From an uncultured Methanobrevibacter sp. (GTDB taxonomy: Archaea > Methanobacteriota > Methanobacteria > Methanobacteriales > Methanobacteriaceae), in contig CADBMS010000106.1 of NCBI GenBank assembly GCA_902795935.1, forward strand, positions 1 to 12,645: a DNA stretch of 12,645 bases. Direction: 5' to 3'. Position 1 is the stretch's first letter, and each line of letters begins with the position of its first letter. Positions 7,660 to 12,645 of the stretch are shown one piece after another. A program made the translations under genes and the position numbers. The notes under the pieces are model-generated. The model was not told the DNA's origin. It saw only the letters and a list, made by a program, of their open reading frames with translations, and searched no databases.

Positions 7660-8400
7660 AGTCGTTAAGAAAATTTATGAATTTCAATTATATTTTTTTA
7701 GAGGTCGAATTTTCAACAAAAAATCAGACCCCCCCCAATGATAGTTATTCTAAAAGTCAGTGCATCACTATTATTGGTTGGGATGATAATTATTCTAAAT
7801 CTAATTTTAAAACTGAACCTCCTGGTGATGACACCTGGATTGCTAAAAACACTATTTGAACTGATGGGCTAAAATGGATACTTTTATGTTTTATGATAAA
7901 GTATTTGCATTAACAAGTGGAAATGACCTCATTTTTGCATTCATATTAAATGATTCAATTAGATATGATAACAAGTATCAATATGATTTCCAAAGAATGA
8001 GATATTTCATGTCTTCTTCAAAAGTACTGTTTAGTATAAAAATATTTTTAACTCAACAGATAATGAATTTTTAGTAGCAGTTTCAACATACTTTGAAAAA
8101 GTAACAAACTAGGAGTAACAGCCAATGTAAACAATAATCTAGAACATATACAAACTGGAACATCCAATACAGACTAACAACAACACTAAAAGATGCACTA
8201 ACAGGCAAAACAATATCAAAACAAAAAGTAATATTGCAAAGTCAACGGCAAAACATACAAAGCTAAAACAACATAAAGGCGTAGCAACAGTGAAAGTAAA
8301 ATTAACTGCTAAAAAAACCTACAAATACGCAGTAACCTACAAAGGAACAAATACTTACAAATCTGCTACTAAAACAGGAAAAAAAGTTAGAATAAAATAA
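7660..8400 (+). pseudogene. Decayed adhesin-like surface protein: C1 (papain-like) peptidase domain plus Ig-like repeat
   Basis: Fragments of one long surface protein can be read in all three frames. ITIIGWDDNYSKSNF followed by WIAKN (about 7763-7855) is the histidine-to-asparagine part of a C1 peptidase domain of the type found in methanobacterial adhesin-like proteins. After a stop and shift come GYFYV and YDKVFAL (7874 onward), then IRYDNKYQYDFQ (about 7951-7986). After another shift comes STDNEFLVAVSTYFEK (8053-8100), then VTANVNNNLEHIQTGTS (8115 onward). From 8175 come LKDALTGK, VNGKTYKAK and a final KGVATVKVKLTAKKTYKYAVTY run ending in TAA at 8398-8400, which is a C-terminal Ig-like repeat. 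At least five frame breaks or stops are seen, and the catalytic His position reads Gln. The Cys block and signal peptide are absent. It ends at an intergenic hairpin. Confidence 0.8.
7729..7736 (+). repeat. C8 homopolymer tract inside the adhesin-like pseudogene
   Basis: Eight consecutive C bases occur in very AT-rich DNA within the remnant of a surface-protein gene. Such tracts slip during replication, so it could have been a phase-variation site or simply the first frameshift hotspot. Confidence 0.7.
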
Positions 8401-8412
8401 AATAATAAGTTG

Positions 8413-8440
8413 TTGGGAGTGAGATTATATAAACTCCCAA
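8413..8440. terminator. Intergenic hairpin between the adhesin-like pseudogene and the DUF308 gene
   Basis: TTGGGAGT (8413-8420) and ACTCCCAA (8433-8440) form a perfect 8-bp stem with a 12-base loop. It starts 12 bases after the final TAA of the pseudogene and is followed by T-rich sequence. It sits between convergent reading directions and probably once ended the adhesin-like transcript, and may still end the DUF308 one. Confidence 0.55.
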
Positions 8441-8466
8441 ATCTCTTTATTAATGAAAAATTTATT

Positions 8467-8955
8467 TTAATTATCCATTAATAGGACTGTTACTCCTTCA
8501 ATTATTAAACCTACCCCCATTATTATTGCAATGTATATTGGTTGGTTGAATGAGAATATTGCAAGAGCTATTGAAAGAATACCCATTATTAAAACTATTA
8601 CTGATGTAAAAATAGATAATGTATTTATTCTAGAGATTAATCCGGTTATAGCACATATTATCATTATGAATCCGACTATATAAAATTGGATACCTACTAA
8701 GAAGGATAATACATCAATGTAGAATATGAATAGTAGTCCAAATATGATTGATATTATACCAATGACCATGCTTATTTTTGCAAAAATGTCCATGGCATCT
8801 TTCATAGTGAATCCCATTGCTACTGTTGAAATACCAAAGAATATTAAACTTACTCCGACGATTATTGAGATTAATTCTAATGAAAACATTGGGAATACTA
8901 ATAATACTACACCCAAGATTATTGTACTTAATCCTGCAGATTTTTCAAGATTCAT
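8467..8955 (-). CDS. Small DUF308/HdeD-like membrane protein
   Basis: The 162-residue protein is nearly all hydrophobic, with six predicted membrane helices at about 8-25, 27-47, 58-78, 81-103, 111-135 and 139-158. They form three helical pairs, each with a Gly-rich first helix of the pattern G-x-x-x-L-x-x-G or I-x-G. This three-fold repeat of short helix pairs is typical of the HdeD/DUF308 family, linked in enterobacteria to acid resistance. The archaeal role is unknown. The start is very clear: GGAGGTGA lies six bases before ATG 8955, the strongest SD in the window, so it may be well translated. The gene stands alone, convergent with the adhesin-like remnant, with a palindrome about 100 bases upstream. 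Confidence 0.85.
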   Translation of the reverse strand: MNLEKSAGLSTIILGVVLLVFPMFSLELISIIVGVSLIFFGISTVAMGFTMKDAMDIFAKISMVIGIISIIFGLLFIFYIDVLSFLVGIQFYIVGFIMIICAITGLISRINTLSIFTSVIVLIMGILSIALAIFSFNQPIYIAIIMGVGLIIEGVTVLLMDN

Positions 8956-9003
8956 TGAATTTCACCTCCATTTTTCGTATTATTAATATCTTTATATGGT
9001 GAA

Positions 9004-9022
9004 GATTATTTAAAAATATTTT
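9004..9022 (-). promoter_or_regulatory. Possible promoter of the DUF308 gene
   Basis: On the minus strand an A-rich run is followed by ATTTTTAAATAATC, a TATA-like site. Transcription would start near 8985 and give a leader of about 30 bases containing GGAGGTGA. CATATAAAG near 8992-9000 is an alternative, which would leave a very short leader. Confidence 0.3.
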
Positions 9023-9054
9023 TGATTTTACAATAAAATATGAAAACTTAATTC

Positions 9055-9074
9055 TTATAAGTTATAACTTATAA
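9055..9074. repeat. Perfect 20-bp palindrome upstream of the DUF308 gene
   Basis: TTATAAGTTATAACTTATAA equals its own reverse complement over all 20 bases. It lies about 100 bases upstream of the DUF308 start and beyond its likely TATA box, a place suited to a dimeric regulator. It also lies 56 bases past the end of ogg, so it could instead be part of that gene's 3' end. The low sequence complexity makes chance somewhat more likely than usual. Confidence 0.6.
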
Positions 9075-9102
9075 TTAAATTATTTGATTAAAGGACATAT
9101 AC

Positions 9103-9122
9103 AAAATTAAATAAAAAAAAGT
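9103..9122 (-). terminator. Oligo-T terminator after ogg
   Basis: Directly after the ogg stop the minus strand reads ACTTTTTTTTATTTAATTTT, a run of eight T and further T-rich sequence, as expected for archaeal termination. Confidence 0.5.
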
Positions 9123-9129
9123 AGCGAAA

Positions 9130-10050
9130 TTATTTCTTTAAACGATTAAGTAAACCAGAACAACGGGCATAATGGAATAAATACAATTGAACATATCCTG
9201 CATAATCATTAAATTCAGAAATACCAAAATCTCTAACTTTTTTAGTCGTTAAACTGGATTTTTCATCAAAATATAAATGATTAATAATTCGTTTAATCCA
9301 AACATCAGATGGAAACGCCCTAGCAAAATTGAATCCATATAATAATGTACAATCAGCTACTTTAGGACCAACACCAGGTAATTTTGAGATTTCATTAAAA
9401 GCAGTATTATAATCTAATTCAAAAATATGGTTTAAATCCCAAGTATCAACAATCTTAGCAGATTCAATAATATATTTATCACGATAACCTAAACCACAAG
9501 CACGAAGATCACGACTACACTCTCCCACTAATGGAATCCCCTTTATTGTTGAAGTATCAGGAAATGAATAATAAATTTCATCACCAAAAACATGTTTATT
9601 ACCAAACATTTCTTTAATATCAGTATTTGATTTAGTCCATCTCAAAATAGAATTATTTGCAGAGATAATTGATGATACAATACACTCCCATGGATCATCT
9701 GCTAAAAATAAACGCAATCCCTCACAAAAATTTATAGTTTGTGATAACTTTGAATCAAGTTCAAGATATTCATATAATTTATTTAAATCAAAATCAAGGT
9801 TAAAAATATAATTCACTTTAGATTTAACATCACTTTTATTAATTTTTCTAAGTGATTGATAATTGATGATTAAATTATCCTCATCTTCACTTATTTTAAC
9901 TAAACAATGCTCATCTTTAACTGTTATTAATTGTTTATAAGATTCTTCCTCTTTTATCCACGGTGCTTGTGAAGTTTGACCAGAGGCGATTGTTAATTCT
10001 AAGTTTATTGGTCCTTTAATTTTATCTTTTTTTTGAATTATTTCTTGCAT
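9130..10050 (-). CDS. ogg: 8-oxoguanine DNA glycosylase/AP lyase, OGG1 type
   Basis: This base-excision repair enzyme removes 8-oxoguanine opposite cytosine and nicks the strand by beta-elimination. The 306-residue protein has an OGG1-like N-terminal domain (about 1-115) and a helix-hairpin-helix-GPD domain. DPWECIVSSIISANNS (119-134) is the start of the HhH-GPD helical bundle. LPGVGPKVADC (224-234) is the hairpin with the Schiff-base Lys230, and FPSDVWI (246-252) has the catalytic Asp249. Both catalytic residues match human OGG1 Lys249 and Asp268. The presence of the N-terminal domain and the KVADC form place it with OGG1, not with the shorter Ogg2 or AGOG types. The frame runs up to TTG 10068, but GGTGA at 10063-10059 lies within that extension and is spaced for ATG 10050, so that start is used. 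It is a single gene, not obviously in an operon. Confidence 0.93.
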   Translation of the reverse strand: MQEIIQKKDKIKGPINLELTIASGQTSQAPWIKEEESYKQLITVKDEHCLVKISEDEDNLIINYQSLRKINKSDVKSKVNYIFNLDFDLNKLYEYLELDSKLSQTINFCEGLRLFLADDPWECIVSSIISANNSILRWTKSNTDIKEMFGNKHVFGDEIYYSFPDTSTIKGIPLVGECSRDLRACGLGYRDKYIIESAKIVDTWDLNHIFELDYNTAFNEISKLPGVGPKVADCTLLYGFNFARAFPSDVWIKRIINHLYFDEKSSLTTKKVRDFGISEFNDYAGYVQLYLFHYARCSGLLNRLKK

Positions 10051-10058
10051 ACTAAAAT

Positions 10059-10063
10059 TCACC
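10059..10063 (-). promoter_or_regulatory. RBS (GGTGA) that decides the ogg start
   Basis: GGTGA is eight bases upstream of ATG 10050 and would be inside the coding sequence if the TTG at 10068 were used. The shorter 306-residue product is therefore favoured. Confidence 0.6.
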
Positions 10064-10268
10064 CACAAAAGAGGATTAAATATTAATATTTTTAATTAAT
10101 TGGAGTTTAAAATATCTTAGAATGAAAAACTATAAAAGAAACTAGACATACATTTCAACTGTAAAAAATAGTATCAACATCCAGATATGTAATTTAATTA
10201 TTATATAGTAAAATAAATATTGTTCGAAAAATAGTAAACTTGTAACAAATAATCAGTAACTCAAAAAA

Positions 10269-10307
10269 AAGTTTTCTTGTCTACTATATAGAGCTACGTA
10301 TCAAAAA
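10269..10307 (+). repeat. 39-bp direct repeat, copy 1
   Basis: Identical over 39 bases to 10443-10481. The unit begins AAGTTTTCTTGTCTACTATA and ends GAGCTACGTATCAAAAA. Inside it are the 8-base palindrome CTATATAG and the 6-base palindrome TACGTA. Exact identity in a non-coding stretch points to recent duplication, mobility or selection. Confidence 0.9.
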
Positions 10308-10442
10308 AAACAAAAAACGAATATATCATTCCAAACATGAAATAAAAGCCCCACATACAATAAAAACTTAAAAAATGGTAAAATAATCCTTAAAAATATG
10401 AATAAAATACTTTATGAAAATATGTAAAATCCATATAAAAAT

Positions 10443-10481
10443 AAGTTTTCTTGTCTACTATATAGAGCTACGTATCAAAAA
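10443..10481 (+). repeat. 39-bp direct repeat, copy 2, abutting the orphan gene stop
   Basis: This second exact copy is shifted by 174 bases from the first. Its last base is directly next to the stop codon (10482-10484) of the orphan basic protein gene. Identity ends exactly where the gene begins, so the duplicated unit is intergenic. Confidence 0.9.
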
Positions 10482-10976
10482 TTAACAAATTACTTGTTTT
10501 TCAATATTTTCACTAATACGTTGATATACTTCTTTAGTTACTCCAGATTTGCTTATAAAATCATTAGAATATCGTAAATCTCCACGTTTAGGATTATCTT
10601 GTCTCATAACATACATACAAATGGCAGTTATAATCATGAATGGATCTGTTTTTCTATTTTTACCCCCACGATAAAGTTTCCTAAAATCAACATTCATTAT
10701 GATATGTTTAGCTCGATCTTTTTGACCACCACCAACAGGCATAAGAACTTCACATCCATCATCACGCTTAGTTGTAACTAAAGTAGGACTATGACCCGTC
10801 ATCATGAAATTACTTGCAACAATACTTAAAATTGCAAGTTTTTCTTGTAACCTGAAATCATCATCTATAGTTTTAGAGTTATAAGACTTATAACGATTGT
10901 ATTTAATAATTTTACGTTCTAAAACTTCAATTTTAGATTGTTCATCTAAAAAAATATGTTTACGTCTTTTCACCAT
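10482..10976 (-). CDS. Orphan basic protein with TFB/cyclin-like C-terminal segment
   Basis: No family name can be given. The 164-residue soluble protein is rich in Lys and Arg, with a very basic N-terminus (VKRRKH) and a helical stretch (10-56). The middle (60-110) has HSPTLVTTKRDDG and a Gly-rich VGGGQKDR, followed by a basic loop. The C-terminal part (about 109-162), DPFMIITAICMYVMRQ to SGVTKEVYQRISENIEKQV, resembles the last helices of a cyclin fold in transcription factor B: a hydrophobic Ala-rich helix, then a helix-turn-helix with GVT before the final helix. This is a visual resemblance only. GGGATGG lies about ten bases upstream of ATG 10976 and probably acts as SD. It starts 35 bases after the hisF stop on the same strand, so it may be cotranscribed. 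Its 3' end touches an exact 39-bp repeat. Confidence 0.75.
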   Translation of the reverse strand: MVKRRKHIFLDEQSKIEVLERKIIKYNRYKSYNSKTIDDDFRLQEKLAILSIVASNFMMTGHSPTLVTTKRDDGCEVLMPVGGGQKDRAKHIIMNVDFRKLYRGGKNRKTDPFMIITAICMYVMRQDNPKRGDLRYSNDFISKSGVTKEVYQRISENIEKQVIC

Positions 10977-11011
10977 TTTATTAAAACCATCCCACTTTAG
11001 TTTTTATATAT

Positions 11012-11836
11012 TTATAATCTTACATTAATATCATTTTCATTTAAATACTTCTTAACCACAGGTATTGGATATTCATCAAAATGGAAAATACTAGCAGCTA
11101 AAGCAGCATCAGCTTTACCTTTAGTGAAAGCTTCAAGCATATGTTCAGGGTTACCAACACCACCAGAAGCAATAACTGGAATATCAACACTTTCACTAAT
11201 AGTTTTTGTTAAATATAAATCATAACCATCCTTAGTCCCATCACGATCCATACTAGTTAATAATATTTCACCAGCACCACGATCCTCACATTCCATTGCC
11301 CAAGAAATTGCATCAATACCAGTAAATTCATGACCACCATAGATACTACACTCAAACCAGCAAAGGCCATTATCAGTTTCAACTAAAATCTTATCTTTAG
11401 CCTCACTTTCATCATTAACATGTCTACGTTTAGCATCAATACCAATAACACAAGCTTGACTGCCTACAAGTTCAGAAGCCTCATTGATCAAATCAGGGCG
11501 TTTAATAGCAGAAGTGTTAGTTGAACATTTATCTGCACCTGCTTTTAACATACGAACATAATCTTCAGGTTTACGTATACCACCACCAACACATATTGGT
11601 ACAAAAACATTTTCAGTTGCAGCCTCAATCACATCATACATACTTTCCCGTTTATCTTTAGATGCAGTGATATCCAAAAAAACAATCTCATCAGCACCAT
11701 CTTCATAATATTTATTTGCTAAATCTACAGGTTCACCTGCATATCTGATTTGTTTAAACTCAACACCCTTAACTACACGACCATTAGGTACTTGTAAATC
11801 ACAATCTAAACATGGAATGATTCTTTTAGATAACAT
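11012..11836 (-). CDS. hisF: Imidazole glycerol phosphate synthase cyclase subunit
   Basis: HisF is the (beta-alpha)8-barrel cyclase that uses ammonia from HisH to convert PRFAR into imidazole glycerol phosphate and AICAR in histidine synthesis. The catalytic aspartates are Asp11 (IPCLDCD) and Asp134 (VIGIDAKR). The phosphate-binding loops are CVGGGIR (82-88) and ASGGVGN (223-229), in the usual two half-barrels. LTSMDRDGTKDGYD (193-206) is a strong HisF signature. At 274 residues it is longer than the usual 250-255. The extra length is partly in the loop after Asp11 (LQVPN) and partly around residues 140-160 (NDESEAKDKI), which looks like a lineage-specific insertion. An AAGGATG site lies about ten bases before the ATG. 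No other his gene is in the window, so the pathway genes are dispersed. Confidence 0.97.
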   Translation of the reverse strand: MLSKRIIPCLDCDLQVPNGRVVKGVEFKQIRYAGEPVDLANKYYEDGADEIVFLDITASKDKRESMYDVIEAATENVFVPICVGGGIRKPEDYVRMLKAGADKCSTNTSAIKRPDLINEASELVGSQACVIGIDAKRRHVNDESEAKDKILVETDNGLCWFECSIYGGHEFTGIDAISWAMECEDRGAGEILLTSMDRDGTKDGYDLYLTKTISESVDIPVIASGGVGNPEHMLEAFTKGKADAALAASIFHFDEYPIPVVKKYLNENDINVRL

Positions 11837-11870
11837 TAATAAAGCACATCCTTAGAATAAATATATAATT

Positions 11871-11886
11871 TTATAATTATAAATGC
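11871..11886 (-). promoter_or_regulatory. Possible hisF promoter
   Basis: The minus strand reads GCATTTATAATTATAA, a TATA-like core about 40 bases upstream of the hisF ATG. This would give a leader of about 20 bases with the AAGGATG site. Several overlapping TATA-like words make the exact choice uncertain. Confidence 0.35.
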
Positions 11887-12132
11887 TTCCTAAAATTTTT
11901 AGAATTAAATTACATATATAGTAAAAATAAATTATAATCTAAAATTTTCCAAAAAAATAATTCTTTCACTTTTTTCTATAAAACAAACACAATATACAAA
12001 TATTTTTACTATTATAAAAGATGTGTTTAATATTTAATTATTAATAATCTCAAAACAAACACCTACTAAAAATATATCTAAACTAAAAAGTAACGCAGTG
12101 CCCAATACCACAAACAACATTGTTAAGGCACC

Positions 12133-12156
12133 TGCTACACAACCCTATTAGGTAAT
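12133..12156 (+). repeat. Imperfect direct repeat, copy 1 (TGCTACACAACC...ATTAGGTAAT)
   Basis: TGCTACACAACC, then two bases, then ATTAGGTAAT. The same two blocks recur at 12201-12225 with a three-base spacer. The repeats are more GC-rich than their surroundings. Confidence 0.75.
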
Positions 12157-12200
12157 GTAGAACTTTTTCACCATCTCTACCGACTACTTCACCTAATGCG

Positions 12201-12225
12201 TGCTACACAACCACCATTAGGTAAT
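12201..12225 (+). repeat. Imperfect direct repeat, copy 2
   Basis: This second copy of TGCTACACAACC...ATTAGGTAAT is 68-69 bases after the first. It is preceded by ACCTAAT (12191-12197), the inverse of ATTAGGT, so this copy can also fold into a 7-bp hairpin with an 18-base loop. Confidence 0.75.
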
Positions 12226-12262
12226 TCAGAAATTAGTGTAAACTAATTTAGGTGTCTGAATT
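12223..12262. repeat. Two-part inverted repeat (hairpin)
   Basis: AAATTAGT (12230-12237) and ACTAATTT (12242-12249) pair perfectly over 8 bp around a four-base loop. Outside it AATTCAG (12223-12229) pairs with CTGAATT (12256-12262), leaving a six-base one-sided bulge. The 15-bp combined stem is the strongest foldable element in the window. It could be an element end or a structured RNA. Confidence 0.65.
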
Positions 12263-12498
12263 TTTAGTTCTCAGATAAATGTTGTATGGCTGTTTTTGGT
12301 GTTGTATCCTTGAGATATGAGTAGAACTCCTAAAAATACATTCAGATATGCTGTTTTTTTTAACTGATTTTGGTGCGTATTTATGTATTTCTCACATATT
12401 GAGTCCTTGTTTTAGTAATTTGAAGAAATCTCCTATTTTTAGACTATGTAAAAAATTTTGTGGGTTTGAAAAAATTGCAAATAATTTAATATCAATTT
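12262..12498 (-). pseudogene. Possible transposase remnant (broken reading frame)
   Basis: On the minus strand one frame reads continuously except for a single TGA: FAIFSNPQNFLHSLKIGDFF, then KLLKQGLNM, stop, then EIHKYAPKSVKKNSISECIF. The peptide has ordinary protein composition and continues in the same frame on both sides of the stop. No start codon with an SD is present; a TAA lies just upstream, near the IS-end-like words. I did not recognise a specific transposase family. The assignment rests on position beside those words and on visible decay, so it is weak. Confidence 0.3.
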
Positions 12499-12500
12499 AA

Positions 12501-12514
12501 GGCTCTGTCTAAAA
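12501..12514. repeat. IS-end-like word 1
   Basis: GGCTCTGTCTAAAA resembles the terminal inverted repeat style of several insertion sequences (GGCTCTGT followed by an A run). A related word lies 42 bases further right. No inverse copy occurs in the window, so the partner end, if any, is outside. Confidence 0.35.
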
Positions 12515-12542
12515 TTGTCATGATGGCATGTGATTAATTTTG

Positions 12543-12556
12543 GGCTTTGTAGAAAA
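12543..12556. repeat. IS-end-like word 2
   Basis: GGCTTTGTAGAAAA matches word 1 at 11 of 14 positions in the same orientation. Two staggered, similar ends would fit nested or successive insertions of related elements. Confidence 0.35.
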
Positions 12557-12645
12557 CCTTTTTTTTCTAATTTTTATTTTTTCACTTAAAATTGATTTTT
12601 ACCCTAAATTTCTATAAATATCTATTTATTTTATTTACACTTGAA

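Larger units (their letters stand above)
10051..10481. other. Gene-free stretch between the orphan gene and ogg
   Basis: No plausible reading frame is seen in 431 bases. The stretch carries the ogg SD and promoter region at its left end and two identical 39-base direct repeats in its right half, listed separately. The 135 bases between the repeats are AT-rich and show no coding or RNA-gene signature. Confidence 0.55.
11837..12645. other. Gene-free 800-base right end: decayed mobile-element region
   Basis: No intact gene is visible. From left to right it holds the hisF promoter, about 150 bases of plain AT-rich DNA, a more GC-rich patch of repeated and inverted motifs (12098-12262), a broken minus-strand reading frame (about 12262-12498), and two IS-end-like words (12501-12556). 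It then ends in AT-rich DNA with no visible feature. Together this looks like the remains of one or more insertion sequences. Confidence 0.5.

Noticed and set aside
7677..8074. Two short plus-strand frames as independent small genes
   Set aside because: Both are pieces of one broken C1-domain protein; homologous pieces continue in other frames before and after.
8413..8440. tRNA or other structural RNA at the hairpin
   Set aside because: It is a single 8-bp stem with no cloverleaf arms or conserved tRNA bases; a terminator is the simpler reading.
8726..9002. Plus-strand frames opposite the DUF308 gene
   Set aside because: They are shadows of a hydrophobic gene with a far stronger SD and family pattern on the minus strand.
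10269..10481. CRISPR array made of the 39-bp repeats
   Set aside because: There are only two copies, the gap is 135 bases (far longer than a spacer), and no cas gene is nearby.
12133..12225. CRISPR-like repeats in the right-end region
   Set aside because: There are only two imperfect copies with changed internal spacing. They look like decayed element repeats instead.

Overview
The window is strongly AT-rich archaeal DNA. Its SD sites are of GGTGA or GGAGGTGA type, its promoters look like TATA boxes, and genes end in oligo-T tracts. It carries an OGG1-type 8-oxoguanine glycosylase, a methanobacterial-looking DapF/LysA pair, and the wreck of a surface 'adhesin-like' protein that combined a papain-type (C1) domain with Ig-like repeats. 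This combination points to the order Methanobacteriales, and the extreme AT content best fits the gut methanogen Methanosphaera (a Methanosphaera stadtmanae-like genome). The genus is inferred from style and content, not from a search.

Left part (1-4342, all minus strand): argD stands alone. lysA then dapF form a tight lysine-biosynthesis unit with 30 bases between them. A TPR protein cut by the window edge lies downstream. DapF makes meso-diaminopimelate and LysA decarboxylates it to lysine, which these archaea also use in pseudomurein. ArgD serves arginine synthesis.

Middle part (4578-6554, plus strand): two adjacent membrane-protein genes of unclear role. The first has a possible inactive P-loop-like fold plus a C-terminal membrane anchor. 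The second is a YdjM/DUF457-like protein lacking its usual PD motif. A cyclophilin-type peptidyl-prolyl isomerase follows, then a convergent CPBP-family intramembrane protease (6616-7425, minus).

Accessory stretch (about 7660-8955): a multiply frameshifted C1-peptidase/Ig-repeat adhesin-like pseudogene on the plus strand. It meets a small DUF308/HdeD-like membrane protein gene (minus) at an intergenic hairpin. A perfect 20-bp palindrome lies upstream of that gene.

Right part (9130-12645): ogg (minus); a gene-free stretch with two identical 39-bp direct repeats; an orphan basic protein with a TFB/cyclin-like C-terminus; and hisF for histidine biosynthesis just upstream of it. The last 800 bases hold no intact gene. 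They contain repeated and hairpin-forming motifs, a possible transposase remnant, and two IS-end-like sequences, so they look like a decayed mobile-element region. Four gene starts (dapF, argD, ogg and the TPR gene) are set here from SD placement instead of the longest open frame.
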